Position numbers and translations under genes: made by a program. A stretch of DNA of 14,827 nt from Thalassiosira profunda (Eukaryota; Bacillariophyta; Thalassiosirophyceae; Thalassiosirales; Thalassiosiraceae), in the NCBI GenBank assembly GCA_036939355.1, contig JALLAP010000303.1, positions 1-14,827 of the forward strand, given 5' to 3'. Positions 1 to 8,300 of the stretch are shown piece by piece; position 1 is the stretch's first letter, and each line of letters begins with the position of its first letter. The notes under the pieces are model-generated. The model worked only from the letters and a program-made list of their open reading frames with translations. It did no database searches and was not told where the DNA came from.

Positions 1-373
1 CCCACCGAGAGCAGCTCACGACCTTCACATCGTGCGATTTGCTCGTCTCCACGAACCGATTGCCGTCGGTATTTTGCATCGAGCCGCTGTTGTCGACGAC
101 CCAGATCCGCAGCGGGAAGTTCTTGATTGTCTGGGCGAGAGAGGTGGCGAGGCCCCTTGTGAAGCCCTGCTTGGTCAGGCGCTGAATTTGGTGCTCGGGC
201 ATCGGAGCGAAGGCACCGTTCATCCGCGAGCTCGGCAGCGCGTAGTTGCTCTTGCTGTGTCCCACGTTGGCGGTGGCGAGGCTGGGCCGCGCCGGCGCGG
301 TGGGGGCGTCGCCGTCGTCGATGCCCACTTGCAGAGGGACCGCGACGGGGACGAACGGAGGTGCGGAGGCCAT
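1..373 (-). CDS. von Willebrand factor A-domain protein, 5' part (runs off window)
   Basis: This is a minus-strand reading frame that starts at the ATG read from 373 and stays open to the left edge, so only about the first 124 residues are visible. An in-frame TAA lies a few codons upstream of the ATG, so this is the first possible start. After a Pro/Ala-rich lead comes a stretch reading GLATSLAQ, then PLRIWVVDNSGSMQNTDG. The hydrophobic strand followed by DNSGSM fits the DxSxS metal-ion-dependent adhesion site that opens a vWA domain. Such domains bind partner proteins through a divalent metal. The C-terminal domains lie outside the window, so the specific role cannot be given. No signal peptide is visible. 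It is transcribed divergently from the F-box gene. Confidence 0.72.
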   Translation of the reverse strand, partial: MASAPPFVPVAVPLQVGIDDGDAPTAPARPSLATANVGHSKSNYALPSSRMNGAFAPMPEHQIQRLTKQGFTRGLATSLAQTIKNFPLRIWVVDNSGSMQNTDGNRFVETSKSHDVKVVSCSRW

Positions 374-821
374 GTGTGATGTCTCGCGCTCGCTGACGAT
401 TTATGGGGGCAGACAGCAGACAGATCTTGTCGATGTAGGGCAAGATGGTGCACGACAGCGGCGGCGGCGTTGGGGGGCGAAGGTGAATGAACAGGAAAAG
501 GTGGGATCTTTGGTCTTGCTTGGTCGGCTTTCTTGCAAGTGAAGGTTAGGGTTGGGTTGGGTTGGGGTTAGGGGTTAGGGTTGGGGTCAGGGTTGGGGTT
601 GCCTACCACCCAGTTTGCTTGCCTGCCCGCGTTTCAGTTTCACGCCCGGCGCTGACATCAACATCACTTCTGGAAACGGGTGGAAGTGGAATAATGCGAA
701 GTGGCGAGCATTGATGCACTGATGCCTGATGCACTGAGACAGTTGGATGCCACCTAGAGAGGCGATCAAGGTCTCAGCCGTAGACGCGAAGGACGCGTTT
801 GGAGGGTGTAACTTCTAAGCG
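374..821. promoter_or_regulatory. Divergent intergenic region between vWA and F-box genes
   Basis: This stretch of about 450 bases separates two start codons pointing away from each other, so it should hold both promoters and 5' UTRs. I found no convincing coding frame in it. Its one clear element is a G-rich telomere-like array at 545-601. Promoter role is inferred from position only; no TATA or initiator element was assigned. Confidence 0.5.
545..601 (+). repeat. Degenerate interstitial telomere-like repeat
   Basis: About nine back-to-back units of the type GGTTAGG, GGTTGGG or GGTCAGG run without spacer, reading as variants of TTAGGG on the plus strand. The array lies between two divergent start codons rather than at a contig end. 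Only some units are exact TTAGGG, which suggests an old or diverged array. The match to telomere repeat type is seen directly; origin and function are not. Confidence 0.7.
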
Positions 822-1917
822 ATGACACAAGGCGGCATCGACGGAGGAGGACGGGCGACGCCCCCGTCAGATCAGCACGATGCAATCACGGCCGTATTAT
901 CTACGCCCGACCTTCTCCTTGACATCCTTCGTCCTCTCATCGACGGAGATTTTCTGCCTGCTCTCTGCTCGCTGTCGCTGGTCTCGAGGGACTTTCATAA
1001 AGCAACGTCGTCAGATCAATTCTGGCGCGACGTGTGTCGACAGCGCTGGAAAGGAAAGTGGGGGTATTATCCGAGATGGAAGAGAGCAGTTGCAGATTAC
1101 TCTCGTTGTCTGAAAGACCAGCAACAGCGTGGGACTACCAAAGATACCGCAGCAACACATGAAGATACCTTTTGGAGAGAACGATATTTCTTCGAAGAAC
1201 GAGATTCGACCCGAGACCGTATTAGTGCTGAAGAGCTGAGTTCATTGGTGTTCGATTTCCGCTTTTGGTTGGGACAGCCTGCAGTGGCGCCTGGTGGGCG
1301 CATCGTGGTGACCTCAGGTCTGCTCAGGTCCGTTAGCACTGAGGTTAGATTTTCAGATCCGTCTGGGTGTGAGGAGAGAGTTGAAGGAGATGAGAATACA
1401 ACTTGGACTGCTCGAGGCCATCTAACGGGCCATCCAAACCCCGAGCCTGGCATTGAATGTGAGTGATCGCTTTGGCAGCATTCTTGTGACTGTACCATTT
1501 ACATCTGATGTGCGCAAACTGTCTACAATCAAAGGGTTTCTAGACGAGCGGACAAGCGCAATGCAATGGGGGTATGCGCCAGAGTTGTGGCCAAGGGGAA
1601 TTGTGCAAAGGCTGAAGAATTGGGGCTGGCAAATAATGAATCAGAATGTCTGTTTGAGAGCCATTGATCCCGCGCCATCATCCTTGGAAACCAAAGATGC
1701 AAATTCGGGCGAGGATAAAGAGGGCGAATGCGACAAAGATCTTTGGGAACTCCTCGAGGAAGAAAACGATCTTTGGAGGGATTTATTGGACTCTTTGGAG
1801 AGTGTCCCATTACGAAACGCTACCGGTGCACACTATGGTGGTCAACCAGTGACAGTGACTCTTCCTCGGATGTTCATCGAGCGGTACGAATTGGTAGATG
1901 AAACTTTGATGAGATAA
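822..1917 (+). CDS. F-box protein, two exons: join(822..1458, 1535..1917)
   Basis: An F-box is visible at about residues 27-76: TPDLLLDILRPL, then LCSLSLVSRDFH, then FWRDVCRQRWKGKW. F-box proteins bring substrates to SKP1-cullin ubiquitin ligases. The remainder is a C-terminal region with WGYAPELWPRG and NWGWQIMNQNV, a layout I associate with F-box proteins of diatom-like algae. Exon 1 runs into a stop just after a GTGAGT donor. Removing 1459-1534 (76 nt) joins the frames, gives a 339-residue protein and creates IEWFLDE, which reads naturally into the conserved part. The acceptor is AATCAAAG with a weak pyrimidine tract; an in-frame alternative acceptor exists at TTCTAG (ending 1543). The substrate is unknown. 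The stop codon lies only 5 bases from the stop of the Nudix gene on the other strand. Confidence 0.75.
1459..1534 (+). other. Predicted intron of the F-box gene (76 nt)
   Basis: The donor is GTGAGT and the acceptor ends in CAAAG. It is phase 1: the split codon becomes TGG. Removing it changes frame by one, which is exactly what is needed to join the two open stretches. It is similar in size to the clearer introns of the nitrilase and PIF1 genes. Confidence 0.6.
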
Positions 1918-1922
1918 TCCCT

Positions 1923-2609
1923 TCAGTCAATCAAGCCCTTTGCCTTCAAGTCCTCCAGTATCATGATTCCTGTCACTGTCAACTTTTCTCTATCGAACGA
2001 GGAATCGATCCATTGCAATTCCTCCACTTCTTCGCTCGCCGTCACCAACTCTTCCAACTCCACCTCGGCTTCGCGCGGAGATAGGCGGTAGCACGTCATG
2101 CGGACCAATGTGCCATCTGGCTTTCCGTACGCCTGCGCCTCGAACGTCCCATACGGCACTATGGTTGCAGGATTCTTTGTTGATGTGGAGAGATCGACGG
2201 CCAGCTCTTCCATGCATTCTCGGCTGAGTGCTTCGATGTCGGATTCATTTGCTTCTCGCTTGCCGCCTGGCGTGTAAAAGACCGTTTTTCCGTAGGAGCG
2301 GGCCACCAACTGCTGCCGCTTGGAGTTTATCAGGATCAAAGCCAGCTTGTCGATGTAGCTCTTTGTTTCGTCGTCTCCCGAGAGCGACATCTTTTGTGCC
2401 ATCAGTGGGGAAGGGTGCATGCAACGGAGTTGATGGGTCGGGGTCGGTACGCGTGAGCGTCTTCTCGCATGTGCGTATGCTTTCAAACCGAATGCAGAGG
2501 CGATAGAAGGATGCGATGGCAAGCAAGGTATGGCACTGGCAAGGACAGCGCTCTGGCAGAGCCGTCGGAAGCTAGTGCTTGCCATCGTCAGACGACTATG
2601 TGTGGTCAT
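1923..2609 (-). CDS. Nudix hydrolase with N-terminal targeting-like extension
   Basis: A single-exon, 228-residue frame. The Nudix box lies at about residues 115-138: it runs from GGKREANE through the RECMEE core, fitting Gx5Ex7REUxEE. The final Gly of the classical box is Ala here (EELAV). Nudix enzymes hydrolyse nucleoside diphosphates linked to another moiety, using a Mg-binding helix formed by this box. The substrate cannot be told from sequence. The catalytic domain starts near residue 80, so the first 70 or so residues are an extension: Ser/Ala/Arg-rich, with ASAF at 37-40 followed by a basic stretch (AHARRRSR). Start choice is open: Met1, Met9 (MASTSFRR) and Met70/74 are all in frame. 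The first two give a targeted form, the last two a cytosolic one. It lies tail-to-tail with the F-box gene. Confidence 0.85.
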   Translation of the reverse strand: MTTHSRLTMASTSFRRLCQSAVLASAIPCLPSHPSIASAFGLKAYAHARRRSRVPTPTHQLRCMHPSPLMAQKMSLSGDDETKSYIDKLALILINSKRQQLVARSYGKTVFYTPGGKREANESDIEALSRECMEELAVDLSTSTKNPATIVPYGTFEAQAYGKPDGTLVRMTCYRLSPREAEVELEELVTASEEVEELQWIDSSFDREKLTVTGIMILEDLKAKGLID

Positions 2610-3079
2610 GTGGTCTCCTTACGTACAAATATTCACTCGTACTTACCTACGTACAAAGTCCTACAAAGTAGATCTTCTCAAAGAGCGTTTTGGTTTGTTT
2701 TGGTTGTTGTGGGAGACAGAGGGGGTTGGGGTTGGTATGCGGCCTCCTCTTCGGTCGCAGGTTGGGGAAGGAACGGCCGGCACATATCAGGGTTGGAGAA
2801 TGGAAGAGTTCACATATCAGAGGTGCAATAGGGGTCACCCCTTCTCTAAGTACCATACATCTGTCTCTCTACTTACATTCCCAATCCCCGGTGCTAAATT
2901 GCAACACCTCCCCCTCCCCTTTCCCTCTCCGACATTAGCGCTGCCATCCCCCACATTCTTCTACCCCCCAACACCCCCATCAATAAATGGCACAATGGAG
3001 GGGTTGTGAGAGTTCCTCCCCCCGCAATTCTCGTGGATGTCCACCCTCCGCGGGTTGTGTGACTTCAAGGCCCCAATAT
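2610..3079. other. Intergenic region upstream of Nudix gene
   Basis: This holds the Nudix promoter and the 3' UTR of NDUFA6, both minus-strand genes. Visible elements are two TACGTAC palindromic cores near 2620 and 2650, and a C-rich, pyrimidine-biased stretch at about 2890-2985. No coding frame here has a recognisable protein. Confidence 0.4.
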
Positions 3080-3448
3080 TTATGCCCTCGCAAACTGCTC
3101 CTCGATGGTGCTGTCCATCCCCAGCTTCTTCCGATCCGCTCCCGTGTTGTACTGCTTGAACCCCTCGAAAATCCGCATCAGGTGCGGTTTTTGCTTATAG
3201 TGCAGCAGCGTCTCTTCGAGCTCCATGTACCCCTTTTCGACGAGCATGTCCAGCACGCGATCGTCCTTAATGCGGGCGTTCTGCTCGAAGAGGGAGCGGA
3301 TGCCGGAGCGGGCCTCCGGGACGGGGAGGTCGATGTCGTAAATTGTGAGGACGCGGGGGAGCTCCTTGACGATGGCCCGGTAGAGCGTCGGGACGGGGTT
3401 GGCGTAGGCGGCCTTACGGGCGTTGGTAGCAAGCTGGAGGCTCGCCAT
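3080..3448 (-). CDS. NDUFA6: NADH dehydrogenase (complex I) LYR accessory subunit, NDUFA6/B14 type
   Basis: From the ATG read at 3448 the protein is 122 residues, close to the usual length of the family (about 130). The LYR motif is at residues 22-24 in PTLYRAIVKELP, followed by YDIDLPVPEARS and a C-terminal GFKQYNTG. LYR proteins of complex I bind the mitochondrial acyl carrier protein; this subunit sits on the peripheral arm of complex I in the inner membrane. An upstream in-frame ATG at 3514 would add 22 residues. I prefer 3448 because the family normally starts shortly before the LYR helix and has no long presequence. There is no intron. It is divergent from the TACO1 gene, another mitochondrial-function gene, across about 410 bases. 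Confidence 0.85.
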   Translation of the reverse strand: MASLQLATNARKAAYANPVPTLYRAIVKELPRVLTIYDIDLPVPEARSGIRSLFEQNARIKDDRVLDMLVEKGYMELEETLLHYKQKPHLMRIFEGFKQYNTGADRKKLGMDSTIEEQFARA

Positions 3449-3861
3449 CGTGGAGGGGTATTGTAGCGGTCCGTGAGGCGCGGCGGGCGTCAACAATTGC
3501 AACGGCAGCGGCAAGGGCGTGGCGTGGAATGAGCGAGTGCTTTGAGTTTGGAGTTTGAGGTTTGAGTTGCGCGCGGGCAGGCGCGGGCGGGTTGAGGTTT
3601 TGAGGGAGGTTGTGGTGAGCCTCCTTCGCTCCTTCCTTCTCTCTCAGCGCCCCCATAAGCGACGACAACGCACGCGCAGCGCAAGCTATCTAGCGCAAGC
3701 AGCGCACGCAACGACAACCGACCCGCGTCACCCTCCTACCATACGCCCGCCGCTGCGGCCGTGTTCATTCCATCTCCGCCCCACTGGCCGGCCGCGTCTG
3801 CTCGTCCCGTCGTGTGCCCTCGCCGCGACAGAGCTGAGAGCAAACAACTCAGCCATCAGCT
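3449..3861. promoter_or_regulatory. Divergent promoter region shared by NDUFA6 and TACO1 genes
   Basis: About 410 bases between two head-to-head start codons. Three close copies of TTTGAG occur at 3541-3566 (TTTGAGTTTG, GTTTGAGG, TTTGAGTTG), followed by a GC-rich block with two GCGCGGGC/GGCGCGGGCGG-type motifs near 3568-3590. The longer open frames here have a low-complexity Arg/Pro composition and look non-coding. The shared-promoter role is inferred from position. Confidence 0.45.
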
Positions 3862-4919
3862 ATGAGTGCTCTGGTGATGCGTGCATGTGCACCGTCAGCA
3901 TGGTGGGCTGATTTGCAGCGCGCTGTACATCGGCAACTATCCTCCGCATCGCGGCAGCGGTGCCCTCGCCCTAGCTGCCATCGAGCTGTTTCTCTCGTGC
4001 CAATGAGCATGTGCAGCACTGCACTGCTTCAGCCGCCGCCAAACGCATACCTGCAAACGCATCGGATCCAGCAGCGACACATGGCCGGACACAACAAATG
4101 GTCGAAGATTAAGCGCAAAAAGGCGGCAAACGATGTTGCGAGGGCCAACGATCACACCAAGGCCGCGCGCGCCATCGAGGCGGCGTCGCGGGCCTGCCAG
4201 GGCGACATGACCGATATCCAATTGCAATCTGCGATTAGCGCCGCGAGGGGAGTGCGGCTGCCAAAGGCGATCGAGCGGGGCGCCAATCCCCAGGCAGTAA
4301 AAGATGGGATGGAGTACGCCGTGCGACGATACGATGGGATGGTACCGGCGGGGGATAGTGGGAAGTCGCGGTGATTATTGAAACACTCACAGAGAACAGA
4401 AATCGCACCGCGGCGAATGTGCGCCATTTGGTGACGAAGCGGGGCGAGGAACTGCTGCCCACCGGTGCCAACGCGTGGTTGTTCGAGCAGATGGGGTTGG
4501 TGTGGGTTGCAAAACACATGGCTGCGAAGGATTCGGCTGATGATGATGCGGATCAGAGTGCAAAAGGGGAGGTGAACGAGGATGCATTGCTCGAGTGTGC
4601 ATTGGAAGGTGGTGCCACGGACGTTGAATTTAATGAAGAGGGTGGCGGTGCAGCAGATGAAGAAGACGATGAAACTGCAAACAACCACGCCCTCATCAAA
4701 TGTGAACCAGGCGACATGTTGCAATTAGTCCAGGCGCTGAAAGCGGGTGGCTACGTGACGACGCAGTTCGAAAGCCAGTGGCTTTTGAAAGATGATGACA
4801 ACAAGGTCGAGTTGAGCGGCGAAGGTGCAGAGATGTTTGAGGCATTCCTCAGTGCAATGGACGACGATCTGGATGTGACCAATGTGTTTCACAATGCATC
4901 ATTTGCCGATGATAGCTGA
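3862..4919 (+). CDS. TACO1: TACO1/YebC-family protein, mitochondrial, with one frame break near 4363
   Basis: The N-terminus (residues 1-73) is rich in Arg, Ser and Ala and lacks acidic residues, as expected of a mitochondrial presequence. The family core begins at residue 74 with MAGHNKWSKIKRKKA, the YebC signature. The frame then stops just after VPAGDSGK, while the next frame opens with VAVIIETLTENRNRT and RHLVTKRGEELLPTG, the conserved middle of the family, and ends with DVTNVFHN, the usual C-terminal motif. Both halves are well conserved, so the break between about 4362 and 4365 looks like one missing base (or two extra) rather than an intron. TACO1 in animals promotes translation of mitochondrial COX1, and YebC family members act on ribosomes at difficult peptide stretches. 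An acidic insert (residues DEEDDE region) is unusual for the family. Confidence 0.8.
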
Positions 4920-5082
4920 ATAACATTGCACAACTTCTTGTGCACAGTTGAGTATTTAGGGGAAAGACGCGTGTCGTCTTCTTTATGTCACTGAAAACAC
5001 CTACGATAAGCTCTTTCGCGGGCCTGCTGGGTGCTGGGCTACCTACCTAAGCATCAAGCATCCATAAGCTAAGCCACCCACG

Positions 5083-5205
5083 ATGGAAACGGACGGCCTC
5101 CTCCTGGCGGTGCCCGGCGGCGCCGCGTCCGGCGGGGGCGGCAGCCGCGGTGGTGGCAGTGACGGCGGTGGCAGTGACAGTGGGTGCTCGCGCTGGGCCC
5201 TCGTC
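5083..5205 (+). CDS. Candidate first coding exon of the nitrilase-superfamily gene
   Basis: An ATG at 5083 opens a frame reading METDGLLLAVPGG, then a Gly/Ser/Asp-rich linker (GGGSRGGGSDGGGSDSG) and then CSRWALV. The last segment is repeated almost exactly, in frame, at the start of the nitrilase body at 9500 (CSRWALIAAVCLL). The nitrilase body has no ATG of its own before a TAG upstream, so it needs an upstream exon. A GTACGT donor at 5206 and an ATAG acceptor ending at 9487 would join the two in phase. This is inference from frame and repeat. The alternative is that this piece is a relic cut off by an insertion and no longer used. Confidence 0.45.
5140..5182 (+). repeat. Short Gly/Ser-coding minisatellite
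   Basis: Roughly three copies of a 15-base unit of the form CGGYGGTGGCAGTGA encode repeated GGGSD. It lies directly against the left copy of the 25-bp direct repeat. Confidence 0.5.
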
Positions 5206-5206
5206 G
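5182..5206 (+). repeat. Left copy of 25-bp direct repeat flanking the OTU gene
   Basis: It matches 9500-9524 at 23 of 25 positions; both differences are G here and A in the other copy (5190/9508 and 5203/9521). Both copies are read in the same frame sense as CSRWAL. Sequence outside the repeat differs on both sides. Confidence 0.8.
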
Positions 5207-5280
5207 TACGTACATACCTATTATTTAGAGTACTTTCGGCAAGAGTCCGCTGCCGTCCGACGACGCGTGTCATTCGACCA

Positions 5281-5318
5281 ACGTTGAGCCCCCGCCGACG
5301 TTGAGCCTCCACCCGCCG
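5281..5318 (+). repeat. Two-copy tandem repeat just upstream of the OTU start codon
   Basis: ACGTTGAGCCCCCGCCG is followed directly by ACGTTGAGCC plus TCCACCCGCCGAG, a second copy with a small insertion. It would lie in the 5' UTR of the OTU gene. Confidence 0.5.
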
Positions 5319-5323
5319 AGACA

Positions 5324-8300
5324 ATGGTGGAGGCAATGAACAAAAATTCGGACAATCCAGCGGAAGCCATTGCGAGGGCCGAAGGCGGTGGGCTTCCATC
5401 AACGGGAAAGGTGCTCGGGGCAGGCATTGACCAACTCCACTCGCCAGGCCGAATTCGCGGCCGGCGCTCCTCCCGTCGACGAACAAAACGCAATGGCGCT
5501 TCCACAGTGGGCACGCCCCGTCCTCCCGTGCCGCGGTCAGCCGCCCCGGAAAAACACGCCGCGTCGTCCACGGCGCTCGCCTCCGACTCGTCCTCCCAGC
5601 AGCAAAGTCGCGCTCTCAAAAATGCAGCGAGTCAAAATGAGGACGTCGAAATGGCGGAGGCGAGTGGAGACGATGGCGGCGCGGAGGGCGCCGCCGCAGG
5701 GGTGGAGAAGGACGCGGCAGCGCAGCACGGTGTCAGGCGGTCGGGGCGGAGGAGCACCAAATCAGCCCAGGCACTGGTGAACGAGGTCGCTGAGGCCGGG
5801 GGGCGAGAATTGGTGGCAGAGGCGAGCCCGGTTAACGAGGGCGCCCCACGCGGCCAACGTGCCAAGCCGAGCGTGTCTCTCGACGAGATGAAACGGCTCA
5901 TGCGCGTGTACGGCCCCCTCAAGTGCGTGCGCGATAGAGCCCCCGCGAAAGGCAAGACACCCGACGTAGCGAGCGTCAGGCGCAAATTTCACCGGTGGTT
6001 CACCGACTTGGAAGAGAGGTTCGTCCGAACGGAGGACGGGTCGTACCAGCCCAAGGCAGGGCACGAGGCCGAGAAGGCGTACCGGGAGGGGAAGCGCCAA
6101 GCCGACCAGGGGAGCTTGACCAAGAAGAGGAACTCGACGCGGAGCTCGCGGTGCAAGGGGTCGAAGGGCGGGGGCGGGAAGGCCGCGAAGGAGACCCCGG
6201 GATCCCGATCTACGGCAGCAGAGAAGGGGCAAAGGGCGACGCCGAAAAAGAAGCAGAAGGCGCCGGCAAAGGGGAAGTCCGGCAAGGGCGCGGCCAGCGA
6301 GAAGAGCTCATCAAAGACCAGCGCGCGGTGCCAAGCAGTAAGGCGGGGGAAGAGCCGGACGAGGAACCAGCCGTCCGATGTAGACAACGACGCGAGCGGC
6401 GACGCGGTTGGCGAGAAGAGCGCCTCGTCACCCGATACCTCGGATCCCACGAACAACTCGTCGAAGACCGGCAACGCCGCCGCGGCAAGCAGGGCCGGCG
6501 TCGACGCGGGCGAGTCGACAATCGGCGATGAGAGCGCCCCGTTGGTGGTATCGGGGTTGCAGCCTTTGGTGGGCGAGGAGAGCTTGTCGCCGTCGCCGGG
6601 CAATGGCGTGGACATGGCGTTAGACGTGTCATTCCTCGACGCCTTCGACGTGGACATCGGGACAGTGCCAGCCGGGTCGCCGGCACCAAGAGACGGTTTG
6701 GACACGTCGGGCGGATTTGACGACGACGAGTTCTTTGACGCCGTCATGTACGAAAACGAGGGAGACGAGGTGGGCGGCGAGGACAGGATGGTGAGTGTGT
6801 TTGGCGCAGAGAATGCTTTGCCTCGCCTTGTTATTTGATGCAGCTCACCCAACACCTCGCATCCTCGACGTTCGTTTCACACAGTGGGATCTTGAAAACT
6901 TGCTAGATAAAGATACCTCCTTGCTAGAAGGCCTTGAGCAGTCGGCACCGTTGCTCGACGGATACTACGATGCAATGCAGGAAGCCTTCGCGGAGCAGAG
7001 CAACAGCACCGCAGACAGCTCGCCCCTCTATAGCAACATCGTCCATTTGGGTGGCGAGTCCTTCGGCGTGTTCGCCAACACTGGTGGCGGCGCTTGTCTC
7101 TTCAAGTCAGGGTCTCAGCATATCAACGCAGGAGACGAGTCCTTCCACCAACAAGTCCGAGAGACAGTCTGCGACATTATCAGAGATCCGAGGAACAGTG
7201 TCTTTGACTTTTCTGCGGTGATGGAAGGAGGCGATGGTGTCGAGGACATTCTCCCGGTCCAGCAATACGTCAGCATCATGCGCCAGCCTCGGACACATGG
7301 AGGAGAGCAGGAGATTCTTGCCCTTGCGCTGCTATGCAGTACTCGCATCATTGTGTACGATAGGGGCCTCCGTCAACCTCGTGTGATACCGGAGCCCGGG
7401 TCCGACATCGACGATTGCATCGACGAAACGAATCCTCCCATGCTGCTGTACCGGACGCACATGCATGGCGAGATTTACCATTACGAGTTGTTGGAGAGAA
7501 TCGACGCGTCATTGCCGGAGCATGCGTCGATCCGCGAGGAGAGCGCCTCGTTGTCGATGCCGGGCGCCGCCGCGGACGTGCCGATGGGCGCGGAGCACGC
7601 GTCGATCTGCGAGGAGAGCGACTCGTTGCCACTGGCCTCCAGCAGCGAAGAGCCCATTAACGACCTCGACAGTTTCTCAATTGATTTGGATGTGACGGAC
7701 GGTGAGCCGATCGGGATGACATTCGAGGACATTCTGCCTCTGGGCGACGAGTTTGGCGACGAGTTGGGCGTCGAAGGGATGGACGTCGCTAACGACGACA
7801 ATTCCTCGGACTATGAGGAGGAGGAGCCCCCGAAGAAGAAGACACACAACCCCGCGAAGAAGAAGAAGCGCGACGATAGAAGGGAGCGCCGCGTCACAGA
7901 GTCCGCGCGGCGGCAGAAGAAGCAGAGGAAGAAGAAGCGGGAGGGGCAGCGAAAGAGGAAGGAGCGCGACATGGCCGAGCGGAAGAGCCGCGAGGACGAG
8001 GCGGCTCTCAAGGAGGCCGTGAGCGAGAACTTGGCCGCGCCGGTCCACGAATCGCAGGCGCCGGAGGGCTCATCAGCCAAGCCCTCGGCAAGCAATGGCG
8101 CGCCCGCACCAGATGGTCTCCCGCCGTCGCACGAGGGCGTTCCGCTTCCGATGCAAGAAGAGCTGCAGCAGAAGGTCGAGCAGGCGATGCAGCAGGAGGG
8201 GAATCTTTTGCAGTACGCCAAGATTCCAATGGCCCAATGGCCTCCGTGGCTTCGCGCGCTTCGCGACGCGGCTCCTGGTGATGAACTGCGGCGCTTCGCC

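Noticed and set aside
1459..1478. Ultra-short intron GTGAGT...GGCAG (20 nt) in the F-box gene
   Set aside because: Its length leaves the wrong frame and reaches a stop at once; a 76-nt intron with the same donor joins the frames.
4297..4358. Introns of 17, 38 or 62 nt ending at TAG 4358 in TACO1
   Set aside because: All restore frame but remove or shorten the conserved segment around RRYDGM, which aligns with the family; a one-base error is simpler.
6791..6809. Ultra-short 19-nt intron in the OTU gene, in frame
   Set aside because: It joins the frames but would be far below the size of the clear introns here (80-98 nt); the 94-nt intron with the same donor has a much better acceptor.
6795..6843. 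49-nt intron (GTGTGT...GATGCAG) in the OTU gene
   Set aside because: It is in frame but uses a poorer donor than GTGAGT four bases earlier and leaves less natural sequence. Kept only as an alternative.
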